Assembly: GCF_009882985.1 (NCBI RefSeq)
Contig: NZ_WTUZ01000022.1
Coordinates: forward strand, 1,029,065-1,093,064
Direction: 5' to 3'
Length of the DNA stretch: 64,000 bases
DNA from: Paenibacillus silvestris
GTDB taxonomy: Bacteria > Bacillota > Bacilli > Paenibacillales > NBRC-103111
In this document: positions 1 to 7,747 of the stretch, in pieces
How the letters are laid out: every line of letters starts with the position of its first letter
Position numbering within the stretch: position 1 is the first letter of the stretch
Made by a program: the position numbers and the translations under genes
The notes under the pieces: model-generated
Told to the model about the DNA's origin: nothing
Database searches by the model: none
The model's input: the letters and a program-made list of their open reading frames with translations, nothing else

Positions 1-1
1 C

Positions 2-130
2 TGTCTTACTGCAAGAGCCTACCCTTCTTTAGAGGACAGTGATGGCTTCGAGATTAGCAGTAGCAGCGAGCTTGTTGTCTCTAGAATGGACATTTGGAAA
101 ATGAACGCAGCGAATATTTTCCCCCTATAA
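2..130 (+). CDS. 3' end of an unidentified gene (partial)
   Basis: A reading frame is open from the left edge to a TAA at 128-130 (43 codons), followed after 16 bp by a hairpin terminator, as expected for the end of a real gene. The visible C-terminus is polar with a run of serines (FEISSSSELVVSRMDIWKM) and matches no family I recognise. An open frame of this length can occur by chance, so confidence is limited; the upstream part lies outside the window. Confidence 0.35.
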   Translation, partial: CLTARAYPSLEDSDGFEISSSSELVVSRMDIWKMNAANIFPL

Positions 131-146
131 AAAACTAGTTTGAAGT

Positions 147-187
147 AAAAAAAGCGTTCACTCATTAGCTAAGGGTGAACGCTTTTT
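147..187. terminator. Bidirectional Rho-independent terminator
   Basis: The inverted repeat AGCGTTCAC / GTGAACGCT is flanked by an A-run on the left and a T-run on the right, so it can terminate on both strands. It serves ymaF on the minus strand and probably the partial gene ending at 130 on the plus strand. Confidence 0.8.
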
Positions 188-214
188 ACGAAGTTAGGGC
201 TTATGATATCTTCC

Positions 215-571
215 TTAAACAAGAGGTGCTTGAATCAATGTAGCAAAGTTAAATTGGTGAACATGACCATCATTTAGTGTCGTTTGGCCTGTAACAAAAT
301 GTACATGTTTACCATTTCCTACTGAAATAGCCGGTCCCGTTCTAATTTTTTTGAGATTATGAAAATGGTTTAAGAAATCTGTTTTCGAGAGATCAATATC
401 ATGGACATGACTACTTCCCACGCGAATCGCTTGCCCTGTAATACCTGCAAAGCGATGGTTGTGGCGGTCTGCGCCTTGCTCAGCCAGTTTCGTACTACCT
501 TCAAACTCATGTACGTGCCTCTGCACCAGGGCCGCAGTTTTCATTTTTTTTGTAGGTTTTTTCTTCTGCAT
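215..571 (-). CDS. ymaF: YmaF family protein
   Basis: This 118-residue protein matches the YmaF family of Bacillus, whose members carry repeated H-x-H motifs. Visible motifs are RHVHEFEGST, RHNHRFAGITG, SSHVHDI, NHFHN, KHVHFVTG and DGHVHQF, i.e. about six histidine pairs spaced along the chain, which could bind a metal or form a small beta-rich fold. The N-terminus is lysine-rich and there is no signal peptide. The ATG at 571 is preceded by TAAGGAGG with good spacing. The gene is monocistronic: it ends at a bidirectional terminator. The biological role of YmaF is not known; a link to the spore or to stress is only a guess. Confidence 0.85.
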   Translation of the reverse strand: MQKKKPTKKMKTAALVQRHVHEFEGSTKLAEQGADRHNHRFAGITGQAIRVGSSHVHDIDLSKTDFLNHFHNLKKIRTGPAISVGNGKHVHFVTGQTTLNDGHVHQFNFATLIQAPLV

Positions 572-749
572 CGTTTACATTGCCTCCTTATGGGGATGTT
601 GACTTCACAACATCCTATTAAGGCATATCTATATTAGTGCTAGGCAACCTTAAACGTTCTCCAATGTTTTTGTCCATACATTTATGTATTTAGGCTATTT
701 CGGTAACGTTGCCATCATTGAGTAAAGCCAGTTAATAATCAAAACTAAG

Positions 750-790
750 AAAAACAGGTGCAATCCATTTTTGAGGAAAGAACCTGTTTT
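750..790 (-). terminator. Terminator of the ManC-like gene
   Basis: The inverted repeat AAAACAGGT / ACCTGTTTT has a loop of about 22 nt. On the minus strand it follows the stop of the guanylyltransferase-like gene and ends in TTTTT. Confidence 0.55.
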
Positions 791-827
791 ACTGTTTTTG
801 AATATCTGTTTTGAATATCCTTTTTAG

Positions 828-2168
828 CTACCATTTTATGGGAAAACGAATGATATCCTCTTGAGCGAGTTCATTCCCTAAGAGGACTTCCATTAGCTCA
901 AGATTGGTAACTGCCTTAATTCCATGTTTGATGCCAGCTGGAAATTGCAAAACATCACCCGCCTGTAGCCTATACAGTTTTTCCTCCATTAAGATCTCCG
1001 CACTACCCGATAAGATCGTCACAATTTCTTGTCGTTTGAGATGCTGGTGATAACTTGTATAGTTGCCTTGGATGAGCTTCACACTCTTGATCATGGCTTC
1101 TATTCCTCTTTCATCTTTGCCATAATTCAGGACCCGATAGGAACCCCATCTTTTCTCTTCATACATCGGCATCTGAGGTACTAGTGCGAGTCTTTCCTTG
1201 ATTAGATTCGCTTTATCCTTATTTGCGATTAAAATACCATCAGAATTTGCTGCAACAATGATATCCGGTATGCCAATAATTTCAATGGGGTAGGGGAGTT
1301 CGTTAATGAGATGGGTATTGACGGAATCATTCGATATTCGCCCTGATCCGATAATTGTATCCTCAAAATGAGCGCTTAGCGCGGGCCAACTCCCCAGATC
1401 AGTCCAATAACCTTCATACCCTATAACAACAGCAGGCTGTGTGAGCTCAACTACTTCTCGATCGAAGCTTACATTTGTAATTTGTTCGTAATTAGCCAGC
1501 CAAGCCTCAACTTGGACAGGATGCCCGTTATCCTTCAGATACGTCAGCATGAATCTCAAGGGGAATGCAAATACACCACAATTCCACATAGCATGATCCT
1601 CGATTAAGCGAGTGGCAGCTTGCTCATTAGGCTTTTCTATGAACTGGCGGACGAAAAAATAGTCAACCTTATCTTTTGGCAAAACTGGAACAATATAGCC
1701 GAACTGATCTGAAGGTTTATTAGGCTTTGTACCGAGGAGTGCAAGATCTGCCTTAGAATGTGCGAGGACATTGGGAAAGCGATGGAGAAGCCTGAAAAAC
1801 GCGGTATCTACATACGTGTCCACTGGAAGAATACAAATCGTTTCATTCGGATCCACTTGCATCTTCTCATGAAGATAACTCACAGCTAAAGCGACGGCTG
1901 TGAATGTTCCTCTTTTATGAGGTTCGCCAATAATAGGAATGTGCTCACCAACATATTTACGTGTAATTTCCACTTGACTTTGATGAGCGACGATACAAGT
2001 GAATTGAAGCAGTCCCACCTCATCCAATTGTCTGCATATGCGTTCAATCATCGATTCTCTGATCCCAGCTTCGGTTTTCAAAAGCTTTAGATACACTTTG
2101 GAGCGAATCTCATTGGATAATGGCCATAACCTTTTTCCCGATCCCCCGCACAATAGTACAATACGCAA
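828..2168 (-). CDS. Mannose-1-phosphate guanylyltransferase-like protein (nucleotidyltransferase plus cupin)
   Basis: The N-terminal half is a sugar-phosphate nucleotidyltransferase: IVLLCGGSGKRLWPLSNE is the family's GGxGxRLWPLS pyrophosphorylase loop, CILPVDTYVD fits the nucleotide/metal region, and FIEKPNE and WNCGVFAF are conserved in ManC proteins. The last 100 residues form a mannose-6-phosphate isomerase-type cupin (YHQHLKRQE, GDVLQFPAGIKHGI). The expected reaction is GTP + mannose-1-phosphate to GDP-mannose, for surface polysaccharide or spore glycan. I prefer the TTG at 2168, 8 nt from GGAG; a TTG two codons upstream sits almost on the Shine-Dalgarno sequence. It lies 39 bp downstream of the glycosyltransferase-like gene, so the two are probably one transcript. 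Other nucleotide sugars cannot be excluded. Confidence 0.85.
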   Translation of the reverse strand: MRIVLLCGGSGKRLWPLSNEIRSKVYLKLLKTEAGIRESMIERICRQLDEVGLLQFTCIVAHQSQVEITRKYVGEHIPIIGEPHKRGTFTAVALAVSYLHEKMQVDPNETICILPVDTYVDTAFFRLLHRFPNVLAHSKADLALLGTKPNKPSDQFGYIVPVLPKDKVDYFFVRQFIEKPNEQAATRLIEDHAMWNCGVFAFPLRFMLTYLKDNGHPVQVEAWLANYEQITNVSFDREVVELTQPAVVIGYEGYWTDLGSWPALSAHFEDTIIGSGRISNDSVNTHLINELPYPIEIIGIPDIIVAANSDGILIANKDKANLIKERLALVPQMPMYEEKRWGSYRVLNYGKDERGIEAMIKSVKLIQGNYTSYHQHLKRQEIVTILSGSAEILMEEKLYRLQAGDVLQFPAGIKHGIKAVTNLELMEVLLGNELAQEDIIRFPIKW

Positions 2169-2207
2169 GCCCAAAACTCCTTCCTTGTGGAACGTTACCC
2201 ATCATCC

Positions 2208-2993
2208 TTATTTCTTGACGGATTTAAGATACCCTTTACGTTTGTGAAAAGAAATAGACCTGTATGCTTTTGCCAGAGAAGACAACTTTGAAGGTGAAAT
2301 TTGGGAGGGGCTTAAATTTAGGCTCTTATTCCTTGCAGACTTCAAAATCATCGTGCCAGGCGCAGACGAATAAAGGAAATTTCCATACGTTTCAAATTCT
2401 GAAAAAGCAAATGGTTTGGATTTATTCATGCTCCTTATTATCGCAGAATACCAGCTTCTGTTATGTTTAGACTCAATCGCTTGTTTCAAATGGGTTACTT
2501 TTGATTTCTCAAACAGCATGTAATGAGTAACGAAGGACAATCGAGAGGAGCGGCTTCTTCCCATCAATTTTTTATACGTTTTGAAGTATTCGCTCTGACT
2601 CCAGTTTCTGCTGTAAAACACAGTCTTGTTGTTCACCTTGAAGACGTGCGGACGAATGAGTACTGTATCGGCATCAATGACCAAATAGTACTTTGAGGAG
2701 CACAAAGTATCGCCGCTTAGCTTAAGCAACTGCTGATAAAGCCATCCAGACCGATCCCAGGTTTTGGATTCATAATGGATGTTCTTCTTCGTTATAGGGA
2801 GAACTGTATCTTCATGAACGAACCTACACCCCTTTTTCAAACAAAGATCAAGAATTCTTTGCTTGCGCGGAGCCACAATAATGATTTCTCGAATAGGGTG
2901 CTTCACATATTTCCTCACGGCATCAATAACATGGGGGAGTGTCCCCAGATCTTTCTCGATCGCTGGGATTAATACATCAATAGGGGTTGTCAT
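2208..2993 (-). CDS. DUF6492-like glycosyltransferase family protein
   Basis: This 261-residue protein resembles the DUF6492 family, distant GT-A-type glycosyltransferases. IDVLIPAIEKDL starts a nucleotide-binding strand, REIIIVAPRK follows, and YLVIDADTVLIRP contains the D-x-D metal/nucleotide motif. The C-terminus is very basic (KAYRSISFHKRKGYLKSVKK). There is no signal peptide or membrane segment. The ATG at 2993 has GGAG 8 nt upstream; an ATG 21 bp further upstream has no such site. It is followed closely by the ManC-like gene, so it may use or transfer mannosyl residues. Acceptor and donor are unknown. Confidence 0.65.
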   Translation of the reverse strand: MTTPIDVLIPAIEKDLGTLPHVIDAVRKYVKHPIREIIIVAPRKQRILDLCLKKGCRFVHEDTVLPITKKNIHYESKTWDRSGWLYQQLLKLSGDTLCSSKYYLVIDADTVLIRPHVFKVNNKTVFYSRNWSQSEYFKTYKKLMGRSRSSRLSFVTHYMLFEKSKVTHLKQAIESKHNRSWYSAIIRSMNKSKPFAFSEFETYGNFLYSSAPGTMILKSARNKSLNLSPSQISPSKLSSLAKAYRSISFHKRKGYLKSVKK

Positions 2994-3128
2994 TCGCTCA
3001 TCTCCATAAATCAAATGTATGGATTATCATATGTCGGGAGAATGAAAAGGAATGGGTATTGGGAGATGTAAAACACACAAAAGAAAGAGGTTAGCGGATC
3101 CGGTGCCAGGGGCTATTTGTGCTTTCCC

Positions 3129-3198
3129 TTTCTTCAAACTTTCTTCAGAAATTCTTTATCTTTTTCTTAGCTCATTCTGCAGAATTTTTGGTTACGAT
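3129..3198 (+). promoter_or_regulatory. Promoter region with 11-bp-periodic TTTCTT repeats
   Basis: TTTCTT (3129), TTTCTT (3140) and ATTCTT (3151) are spaced exactly 11 bp apart and a fourth TTTCTT starts at 3163. One-turn periodicity is typical of OmpR-family response-regulator operators. A TACGAT at 3193 preceding the methyltransferase gene is a possible -10. The operon it would control ends with its own VanR/VanS-type pair, which suggests autoregulation. Confidence 0.4.
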
Positions 3199-3233
3199 AG
3201 ATGCATCGTAAGGAATGAGAGGAGAGTTATTTC

Positions 3234-3806
3234 ATGATTAGAGCCATGCAGGAGCAGCTTTTGTTTCTATATAAATTCATGCGTGCACCGAGGCAGATCG
3301 GCAGCATCGCACCGAGCTCCGTGTTTTTGGCCAAAAAAATGCTCCAACCAGTTCAATGGAATCAAGTAAGGAGCGTAGCTGAACTCGGGGTTGGCACTGG
3401 CGCCATTACCAGACATCTGACAAAGGTTCTGCATAAAGAGGCAAAGGTTCTATTGTTCGAAAAAGACCAACAGATGCGAAGTCAATTATCAGCAGGATTT
3501 CGGCACTTCGCCTGTTATGCCGATGCATGCAACATGCAGCATGCCTTGCAGAGTGAAGGACTCGATGGGCTCGATTGCATCTTGAGCGGTCTTCCGTTTT
3601 TTAATTTCCCGCCGGCTCTGCGTGAGCAATTAATGTACCAGATCGAAACGACGTTGAAACCGGGTGGCTTATTCATCGCCTTCCAATATTCGCAGCAGAT
3701 GCGTAAGCAACTCAGCCAGCGATTCGAAATCGAGCGAGTTCATTTTATCCCTCTCAACGTCCCTCCCGCTTTCGTATACGTCTGCCGTAAAAGGGGAGTT
3801 TCTTGA
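3234..3806 (+). CDS. SAM-dependent methyltransferase (phospholipid N-methyltransferase-like)
   Basis: This 190-residue class I methyltransferase has motif I at VAELGVGTGAITRHL, an acidic end of beta-2 at VLLFEKDQ, and LDCILSGLPFFNFPP as the motif IV region. The pattern, including FMRAPRQIGSIAPSS near the N-terminus, is that of phosphatidylethanolamine N-methyltransferase-like and KsgA/Erm-related enzymes. It is soluble or peripheral; no membrane segment is visible. It is the first gene of a probable operon with DedA, VanR-type and VanS-type genes, which makes a lipid head group a more likely substrate than rRNA. ATG 3234 follows GAGGAGAG. The exact substrate is not shown by the sequence. Confidence 0.75.
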   Translation: MIRAMQEQLLFLYKFMRAPRQIGSIAPSSVFLAKKMLQPVQWNQVRSVAELGVGTGAITRHLTKVLHKEAKVLLFEKDQQMRSQLSAGFRHFACYADACNMQHALQSEGLDGLDCILSGLPFFNFPPALREQLMYQIETTLKPGGLFIAFQYSQQMRKQLSQRFEIERVHFIPLNVPPAFVYVCRKRGVS

Positions 3807-3846
3807 TAGCACGAAAACCGCAAGATATCAAAGGAGGCTCGCGTAC

Positions 3847-4455
3847 ATGAATTATGAATGGTTTCTGTCTTTACTTCAGCAATTCGGCTATGCGGCACTA
3901 TTTTTTGCGCTATGGCTCGGCATTGTCGGCATGCCGATTCCCGACGAGGTCATCGTTATGACTGGTGGCGCGGTTACTGCCGGTACACTTTTGCATCCGA
4001 TTCCCGCTTTTATATTGACCTATTTGGGCGTCGTCTCCGGCTTAACGCTAGGCTACTTGCTTGGTCGTTACGCTGGAACACCTATTTTGACGAGGTTGAG
4101 CCGAAAGAAAAAGATGGAGAAATATTTGCGTTTTTCGGAGACGTTCTTCGAAAAATATGGTAGCTTTGCAATAGGCATTAGTTATTTTCTTCCTATTATT
4201 CGGCATGTTATGCCCTATGTGGTAGGTGTCCACAAGATGTCCTTCAAACGGTACGTCCTTTTTTCCTATACGACGGGGCTGGTCTGGACATTGCTCTTTT
4301 TTATGATTGGACGTTACGTAGGCAATCATGCCCCGGAAGTCGGTACGTTATTTTACGAATATGGTTTGCGCTTGCTCTGGCTGCCCTTCGTGCTCTTTGT
4401 CGTATGGGGGATTATCCGCTTATCTCGCAAGGAGAAACGCCAATCATTGTCTTAG
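3847..4455 (+). CDS. DedA family membrane protein
   Basis: This roughly 202-residue protein has the DedA/VTT layout: an N-terminal re-entrant region with GIVGMPIPDEVIVMTGGAV, then LTYLGVVSGLTLGYLLGRYAG, the conserved SYFLPIIRHVMPYVVGVHKM segment and two more hydrophobic helices. DedA proteins are membrane proteins; several are now assigned as undecaprenyl-phosphate or phospholipid flippases (UptA type). The acidic residue in PIPDE and the arginine in PIIRH are the conserved functional positions. The ATG at 3847 follows AAAGGAGG. The frame is open further upstream inside the methyltransferase gene, but that extension has no family similarity. The neighbouring methyltransferase and VanRS-like system suggest induction by envelope stress. 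Confidence 0.9.
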   Translation: MNYEWFLSLLQQFGYAALFFALWLGIVGMPIPDEVIVMTGGAVTAGTLLHPIPAFILTYLGVVSGLTLGYLLGRYAGTPILTRLSRKKKMEKYLRFSETFFEKYGSFAIGISYFLPIIRHVMPYVVGVHKMSFKRYVLFSYTTGLVWTLLFFMIGRYVGNHAPEVGTLFYEYGLRLLWLPFVLFVVWGIIRLSRKEKRQSLS

Positions 4456-4497
4456 ACGTTGGCTAGACGAAAGATAAAAATCGGGGAGTGATTGAAC

Positions 4498-5199
4498 TTG
4501 ACAATCAGCGTTCTTGTCGCAGACGACGATCCAGAAATTCGCGACGTCATTCGTATTTACCTGCAAAATGAAGGTTACTGCGTTTTTGAAGCGGAGGACG
4601 GCGTTCAAGCACTCGAGCAGCTGCACCGTGAATCGATTGATTTGATCATTCTGGACGTTATGATGCCGAATATGGATGGAATCAGAGCTTGCTTCAAGAT
4701 TAGAGAGATGACGAAAATTCCGATCATTATGCTCTCAGCCAAAAGTGAGGATATCGACAAAATAACAGGGCTTACGACCGGGGCGGACGATTACGTGGCC
4801 AAACCGTTTAATCCGCTGGAGCTGATTGCAAGAGTCAAGGCGCAGTTGCGCAGACAAACGTTCACCGGCGCTGCTGATCATCAGGTCAAAGCTTCCGATG
4901 GCAGTGTAGTTGAAATCGACGAGCTGCTCATTAACAAAACCAAGCATCTCGTGACGGTACGCGGCCGGGAAGTGCCTCTTACGCCAATCGAATTCTCCAT
5001 TCTTGAGCTGCTTGCCGGCCATCGCGGACAAGTGTTTAGAGTAGAGCAAATTTATAGAAACGTTTGGAAGGAAGACAAATTTTTATCTGACAATACAGTA
5101 ATGGTCCACGTGCGCAACATTCGTGAGAAGATTGAAGACAATCCGCGTGAACCGCGATTTATCAAAACGGTTTGGGGAGTGGGTTATAAAGTTGAATAG
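4498..5199 (+). CDS. VanR-type OmpR-family response regulator
   Basis: The receiver domain has the acidic pocket VADDD, phospho-acceptor Asp53 in LIILDVMMP, and the VanR-like segment GADDYVAKPFNPLELIARV. The C-terminal winged helix shows VPLTPIEFSILELL and TVMVHVRNIREKIEDNP, ending WGVGYKVE. It should bind direct repeats upstream of its operon. TTG at 4498 is 9 nt from GGGGAG; a TTG at 4492 is also in frame but only 3 nt away. The gene overlaps the sensor kinase by 8 bp. The similarity to VanR is at family level; no vanHAX-type genes are nearby. Confidence 0.9.
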   Translation: MTISVLVADDDPEIRDVIRIYLQNEGYCVFEAEDGVQALEQLHRESIDLIILDVMMPNMDGIRACFKIREMTKIPIIMLSAKSEDIDKITGLTTGADDYVAKPFNPLELIARVKAQLRRQTFTGAADHQVKASDGSVVEIDELLINKTKHLVTVRGREVPLTPIEFSILELLAGHRGQVFRVEQIYRNVWKEDKFLSDNTVMVHVRNIREKIEDNPREPRFIKTVWGVGYKVE

Positions 5200-6328
5200 A
5201 GACTTCTTTTCCCTCTTAAACTGGAAAAAAAGCATTAGGCTGCGCTTGCTCGGATCGCTTCTCTTTAGCCTTATCGTCTCTTTTATCGGATCGTCCATCA
5301 TCAATAACCTTTTGAGATTTATATTGCCGCAGATTATTGCACGGAAGACTGAAGGCGCAACTATCGACTTCGTTGGCGTGGCCTTTACTTTCCTCTCGTT
5401 TTTGTTTTTCTTTTTGCTCCTATTTTTCTTCCTGATGCGACCTATCGTCAAGAAAGTGAGAACTCTTGCCGACGGACTCATGGCGATCGCCAAGGGGGAT
5501 CTCAATTATCGGGTGCCCCTTCCGGGCCAAGACGAGCTGGGGGAAGTCGCGCAGAACATCAATTACATGGCCGAGCAGCTTCAAAGCATGATGAAGAGAG
5601 AACGTCAGATCGAGACATCCAAAATGGAGTTGATCACGCACGTATCCCATGATTTGCGCACGCCTTTGACGAGCATCATCGGCTATTTGAACCTGCTCAA
5701 AAATGACCACTACCACGATCTCGACGAACACAAGAGGTACATCCATAACGCTTTTAACAAGACCCAGCAAATGAAAAAGTTAATCGATGATCTGTTCGAG
5801 TATACCCGCCTTACCAGCGGCGACACCAATCTTACTTTCCAGAAGATCGACCTCAACAGCCTCCTAGAGCAAATCATCATCGAGTTCGAGCCGATCGCGC
5901 AAGAGCTCTCTCTAACGGTCAAAAAGGATTGGGAACAACATTCGCTATTTGCTCATGTTGATGTTGAAAAGCTGATGCGTGCGATCGATAATCTGCTCAT
6001 GAATGCACTCAAGTTTTCCTTGAAGCCCGGTGAAATTACGGTTCGGCTTGCCCAGCATGGCCCATCTATCCTGTTTACAGTTGAAAATTGGGGAAACCCG
6101 ATTACCAAGGAGCAGGAGAAGCTTTTGTTTGAGCGTTTCTATAAGGCGGAGCCCTCCAGGCGCGATCGAGACATGCCTTCGGGTGCAGGACTCGGTTTAT
6201 CGATTGCGAACTATATCGTCGAGCTGCACGGAGGAAAAATCGGACTAAAGCATGCGAACGGGCATTTCACCTTTTTTATTGAATTGCCGAAAAGGTCTCA
6301 AACCATAAAATACAATGAGAGTGAATAG
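5192..6328 (+). CDS. VanS-type sensor histidine kinase
   Basis: This membrane kinase of about 378 residues has two hydrophobic segments (LLGSLLFSLIVSFIGSS and FLSFLFFFLLLFFFLM) around a short extracellular loop, then a HAMP linker, the H-box VSHDLRTPLTSIIGYL and an ATPase domain with N-box (NLLMNALKF), FERFYKAEPSR and GAGLGLSI. The short sensor loop is typical of kinases that sense within or near the membrane. I place the start at TTG 5192, overlapping the regulator stop, with GGGGAG 12 nt upstream; earlier ATGs lie well inside the regulator. Its last base begins a perfect palindrome. Confidence 0.9.
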   Translation: MNRDFFSLLNWKKSIRLRLLGSLLFSLIVSFIGSSIINNLLRFILPQIIARKTEGATIDFVGVAFTFLSFLFFFLLLFFFLMRPIVKKVRTLADGLMAIAKGDLNYRVPLPGQDELGEVAQNINYMAEQLQSMMKRERQIETSKMELITHVSHDLRTPLTSIIGYLNLLKNDHYHDLDEHKRYIHNAFNKTQQMKKLIDDLFEYTRLTSGDTNLTFQKIDLNSLLEQIIIEFEPIAQELSLTVKKDWEQHSLFAHVDVEKLMRAIDNLLMNALKFSLKPGEITVRLAQHGPSILFTVENWGNPITKEQEKLLFERFYKAEPSRRDRDMPSGAGLGLSIANYIVELHGGKIGLKHANGHFTFFIELPKRSQTIKYNESE

Positions 6329-6373
6329 CAGATATAAGAAGGATCCACCGCGGTGGATCCTTCTTATATCTGC
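6328..6373. repeat. Perfect 46-bp palindrome at the kinase stop codon
   Basis: Two 23-base arms starting GCAGATATAAGAAGGATCC are exact reverse complements with no spacer; the centre is CCACCGCGGTGG. The left arm begins with the last base of the kinase stop codon. No T-run follows, so it is not a standard Rho-independent terminator, although the RNA would fold into a very stable hairpin that may still end or stabilise the transcript. A dyad-binding protein site or cruciform is also possible. Confidence 0.85.
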
Positions 6374-6485
6374 TCAAATGTTGGGCAAAATTGCAAACTA
6401 CTCTTACGTTTAATCGGCCTAGCGTATTTTCGTTAAAATGCTGGCGGCGCTGGAAAGAATCATTTTTCTGATTTATTTCAAAAAA

Positions 6486-6539
6486 TTAAGAAAAACTTAA
6501 GAATTAGTCCATACCTACGTAAATATTATTCATTATGAT
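6486..6539 (+). promoter_or_regulatory. Promoter with TTAAG direct repeat (response-regulator type)
   Basis: ATTAAG-AAAAA-CTTAAG (TTAAG at 6486 and 6497, 11 bp apart) lies upstream of a -10 TATGAT at 6534, with no good -35, so an activator is likely to be needed. Half-sites of the form TTAAG-N6-TTAAG resemble those bound by CiaR of streptococci and BasR/PmrA of enterobacteria. The same repeat and the same 37-bp distance to TATGAT recur at 13562-13615. Confidence 0.6.
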
Positions 6540-6586
6540 GGGTTTAATCTTGGAAATGTAGACTAACGCTGTGGAGGAAATGTGAA

Positions 6587-7747
6587 TTGACACAATTACC
6601 TAGGATTCTTGTGCTTACTGCGGGCTATGGCGCGGGGCACGAACTAGCAGCTTATGCAATTAAGGAGTATTGCCATCGACATGACCTTGCGAACGTTCAA
6701 ATTATTGATTTGATGAAAGAAGCTCATCCGATAATAAATAAAATATCAACTTCTGTGTATATGAGTAGTTTTCATGCTGCGAGATTTGGTATCGATTATT
6801 ATGGTTGGAGCTATTATTTGACTCAAGAAAACAATGCCTATAGTCCTGTTCTTGCTGGATTAAATCGGTTAGGAACTAAACAAATGTTCGAGATTATACA
6901 GAGAGAAAAACCGGATGGCATTATCAATACATTTCCTTACGGAGCTTCTCCCACTGTAAGCAAATCTTTCGGTATTCCAACGTTCACCATCATGACCGAT
7001 TATGTCATTCACGCAAGATGGCTTCATTCTACAATTGACAAATACTATGTTGCAAGTGAAGATATGAAGTCTACTATGATCAAGAAAGGGATCAATGAAG
7101 AGGTCATAGAAGTAACGGGAATACCAATTCGAGATGCGTTTGAAAAAAATAACTATCCAAATGAGAATAAAAACAATAAAAGGATACTTGTTATTGTTGG
7201 CGCATATAGTCAACTTGGTATTACCGCTAAAATGATAAAAAGCCTTGATATGATAAGGGATTGTCATATTACAGTGGTATGTGGTCGAAATGCTAGGCTG
7301 AAACAACTCCTTACCAGGAAATTTCAAAGTAATTGCAGAGTAGAAATTTTGGGATTCGTCGAGCGGATGGATGAACTCATGGCATCAGCGACATGTATCA
7401 TTAGTAAAGCAGGCGGATTAACATTAGCTGAATCTCTTGCTTTAAAAATTCCACTTTTCATATATCGGCCGTTCGCGGGTCAAGAAAAGGATAATGCAAC
7501 TTATTTTTCAGAAAAAGGAATCGGATTTATCAGTTATCGTATGATAGATCTCGTAAACCAAATTCGTCAATTTGTAGATAATGATACTTGCATTTCTCAA
7601 GTAAAAAACAATATGGATGTCTTACATCATAGACAAGCAGCAGAACGGATCGTTACGGACGTTCTTAGGACTATATTTGGATGCAGAAGAGAACAAGCGA
7701 TTTCGAATACACCCATGATATTACAATCCTCTCTAGAAAGAATGTGA
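6587..7747 (+). CDS. UgtP/MGDG-synthase-like glycosyltransferase
   Basis: This 386-residue GT28-type glycosyltransferase starts with ILVLTAGYGAGHELAA, the N-terminal signature of monogalactosyldiacylglycerol synthases and UgtP, followed by SFHAARFGIDYYGWSYYLT and a donor-binding C-terminal domain with SKAGGLTLAESLALKIP and FAGQEKDNA. The likely role is transfer of hexose from a UDP-sugar to diacylglycerol or another lipid at the inner membrane surface, giving glycolipids or lipoteichoic acid anchors. TTG 6587 follows GGAGG. The stop overlaps the deacetylase start (GTGA). A close paralogue lies at 18571-19689. The lipid acceptor is inferred from the family. Confidence 0.85.
   Translation: MTQLPRILVLTAGYGAGHELAAYAIKEYCHRHDLANVQIIDLMKEAHPIINKISTSVYMSSFHAARFGIDYYGWSYYLTQENNAYSPVLAGLNRLGTKQMFEIIQREKPDGIINTFPYGASPTVSKSFGIPTFTIMTDYVIHARWLHSTIDKYYVASEDMKSTMIKKGINEEVIEVTGIPIRDAFEKNNYPNENKNNKRILVIVGAYSQLGITAKMIKSLDMIRDCHITVVCGRNARLKQLLTRKFQSNCRVEILGFVERMDELMASATCIISKAGGLTLAESLALKIPLFIYRPFAGQEKDNATYFSEKGIGFISYRMIDLVNQIRQFVDNDTCISQVKNNMDVLHHRQAAERIVTDVLRTIFGCRREQAISNTPMILQSSLERM

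Noticed and set aside
3052..3237. Small ORF in the gap before the methyltransferase gene
   Set aside because: It overlaps the promoter repeats, lacks a ribosome site and gives an unremarkable sequence.
3664..3846. N-terminal extension of the DedA gene into the methyltransferase
   Set aside because: No DedA similarity in the extension, and ATG 3847 has an excellent ribosome site.
3234..6328. A vancomycin-resistance cluster
   Set aside because: Only VanR/VanS-like regulators are present; no D-Ala-D-Lac ligase, dehydrogenase or dipeptidase genes.
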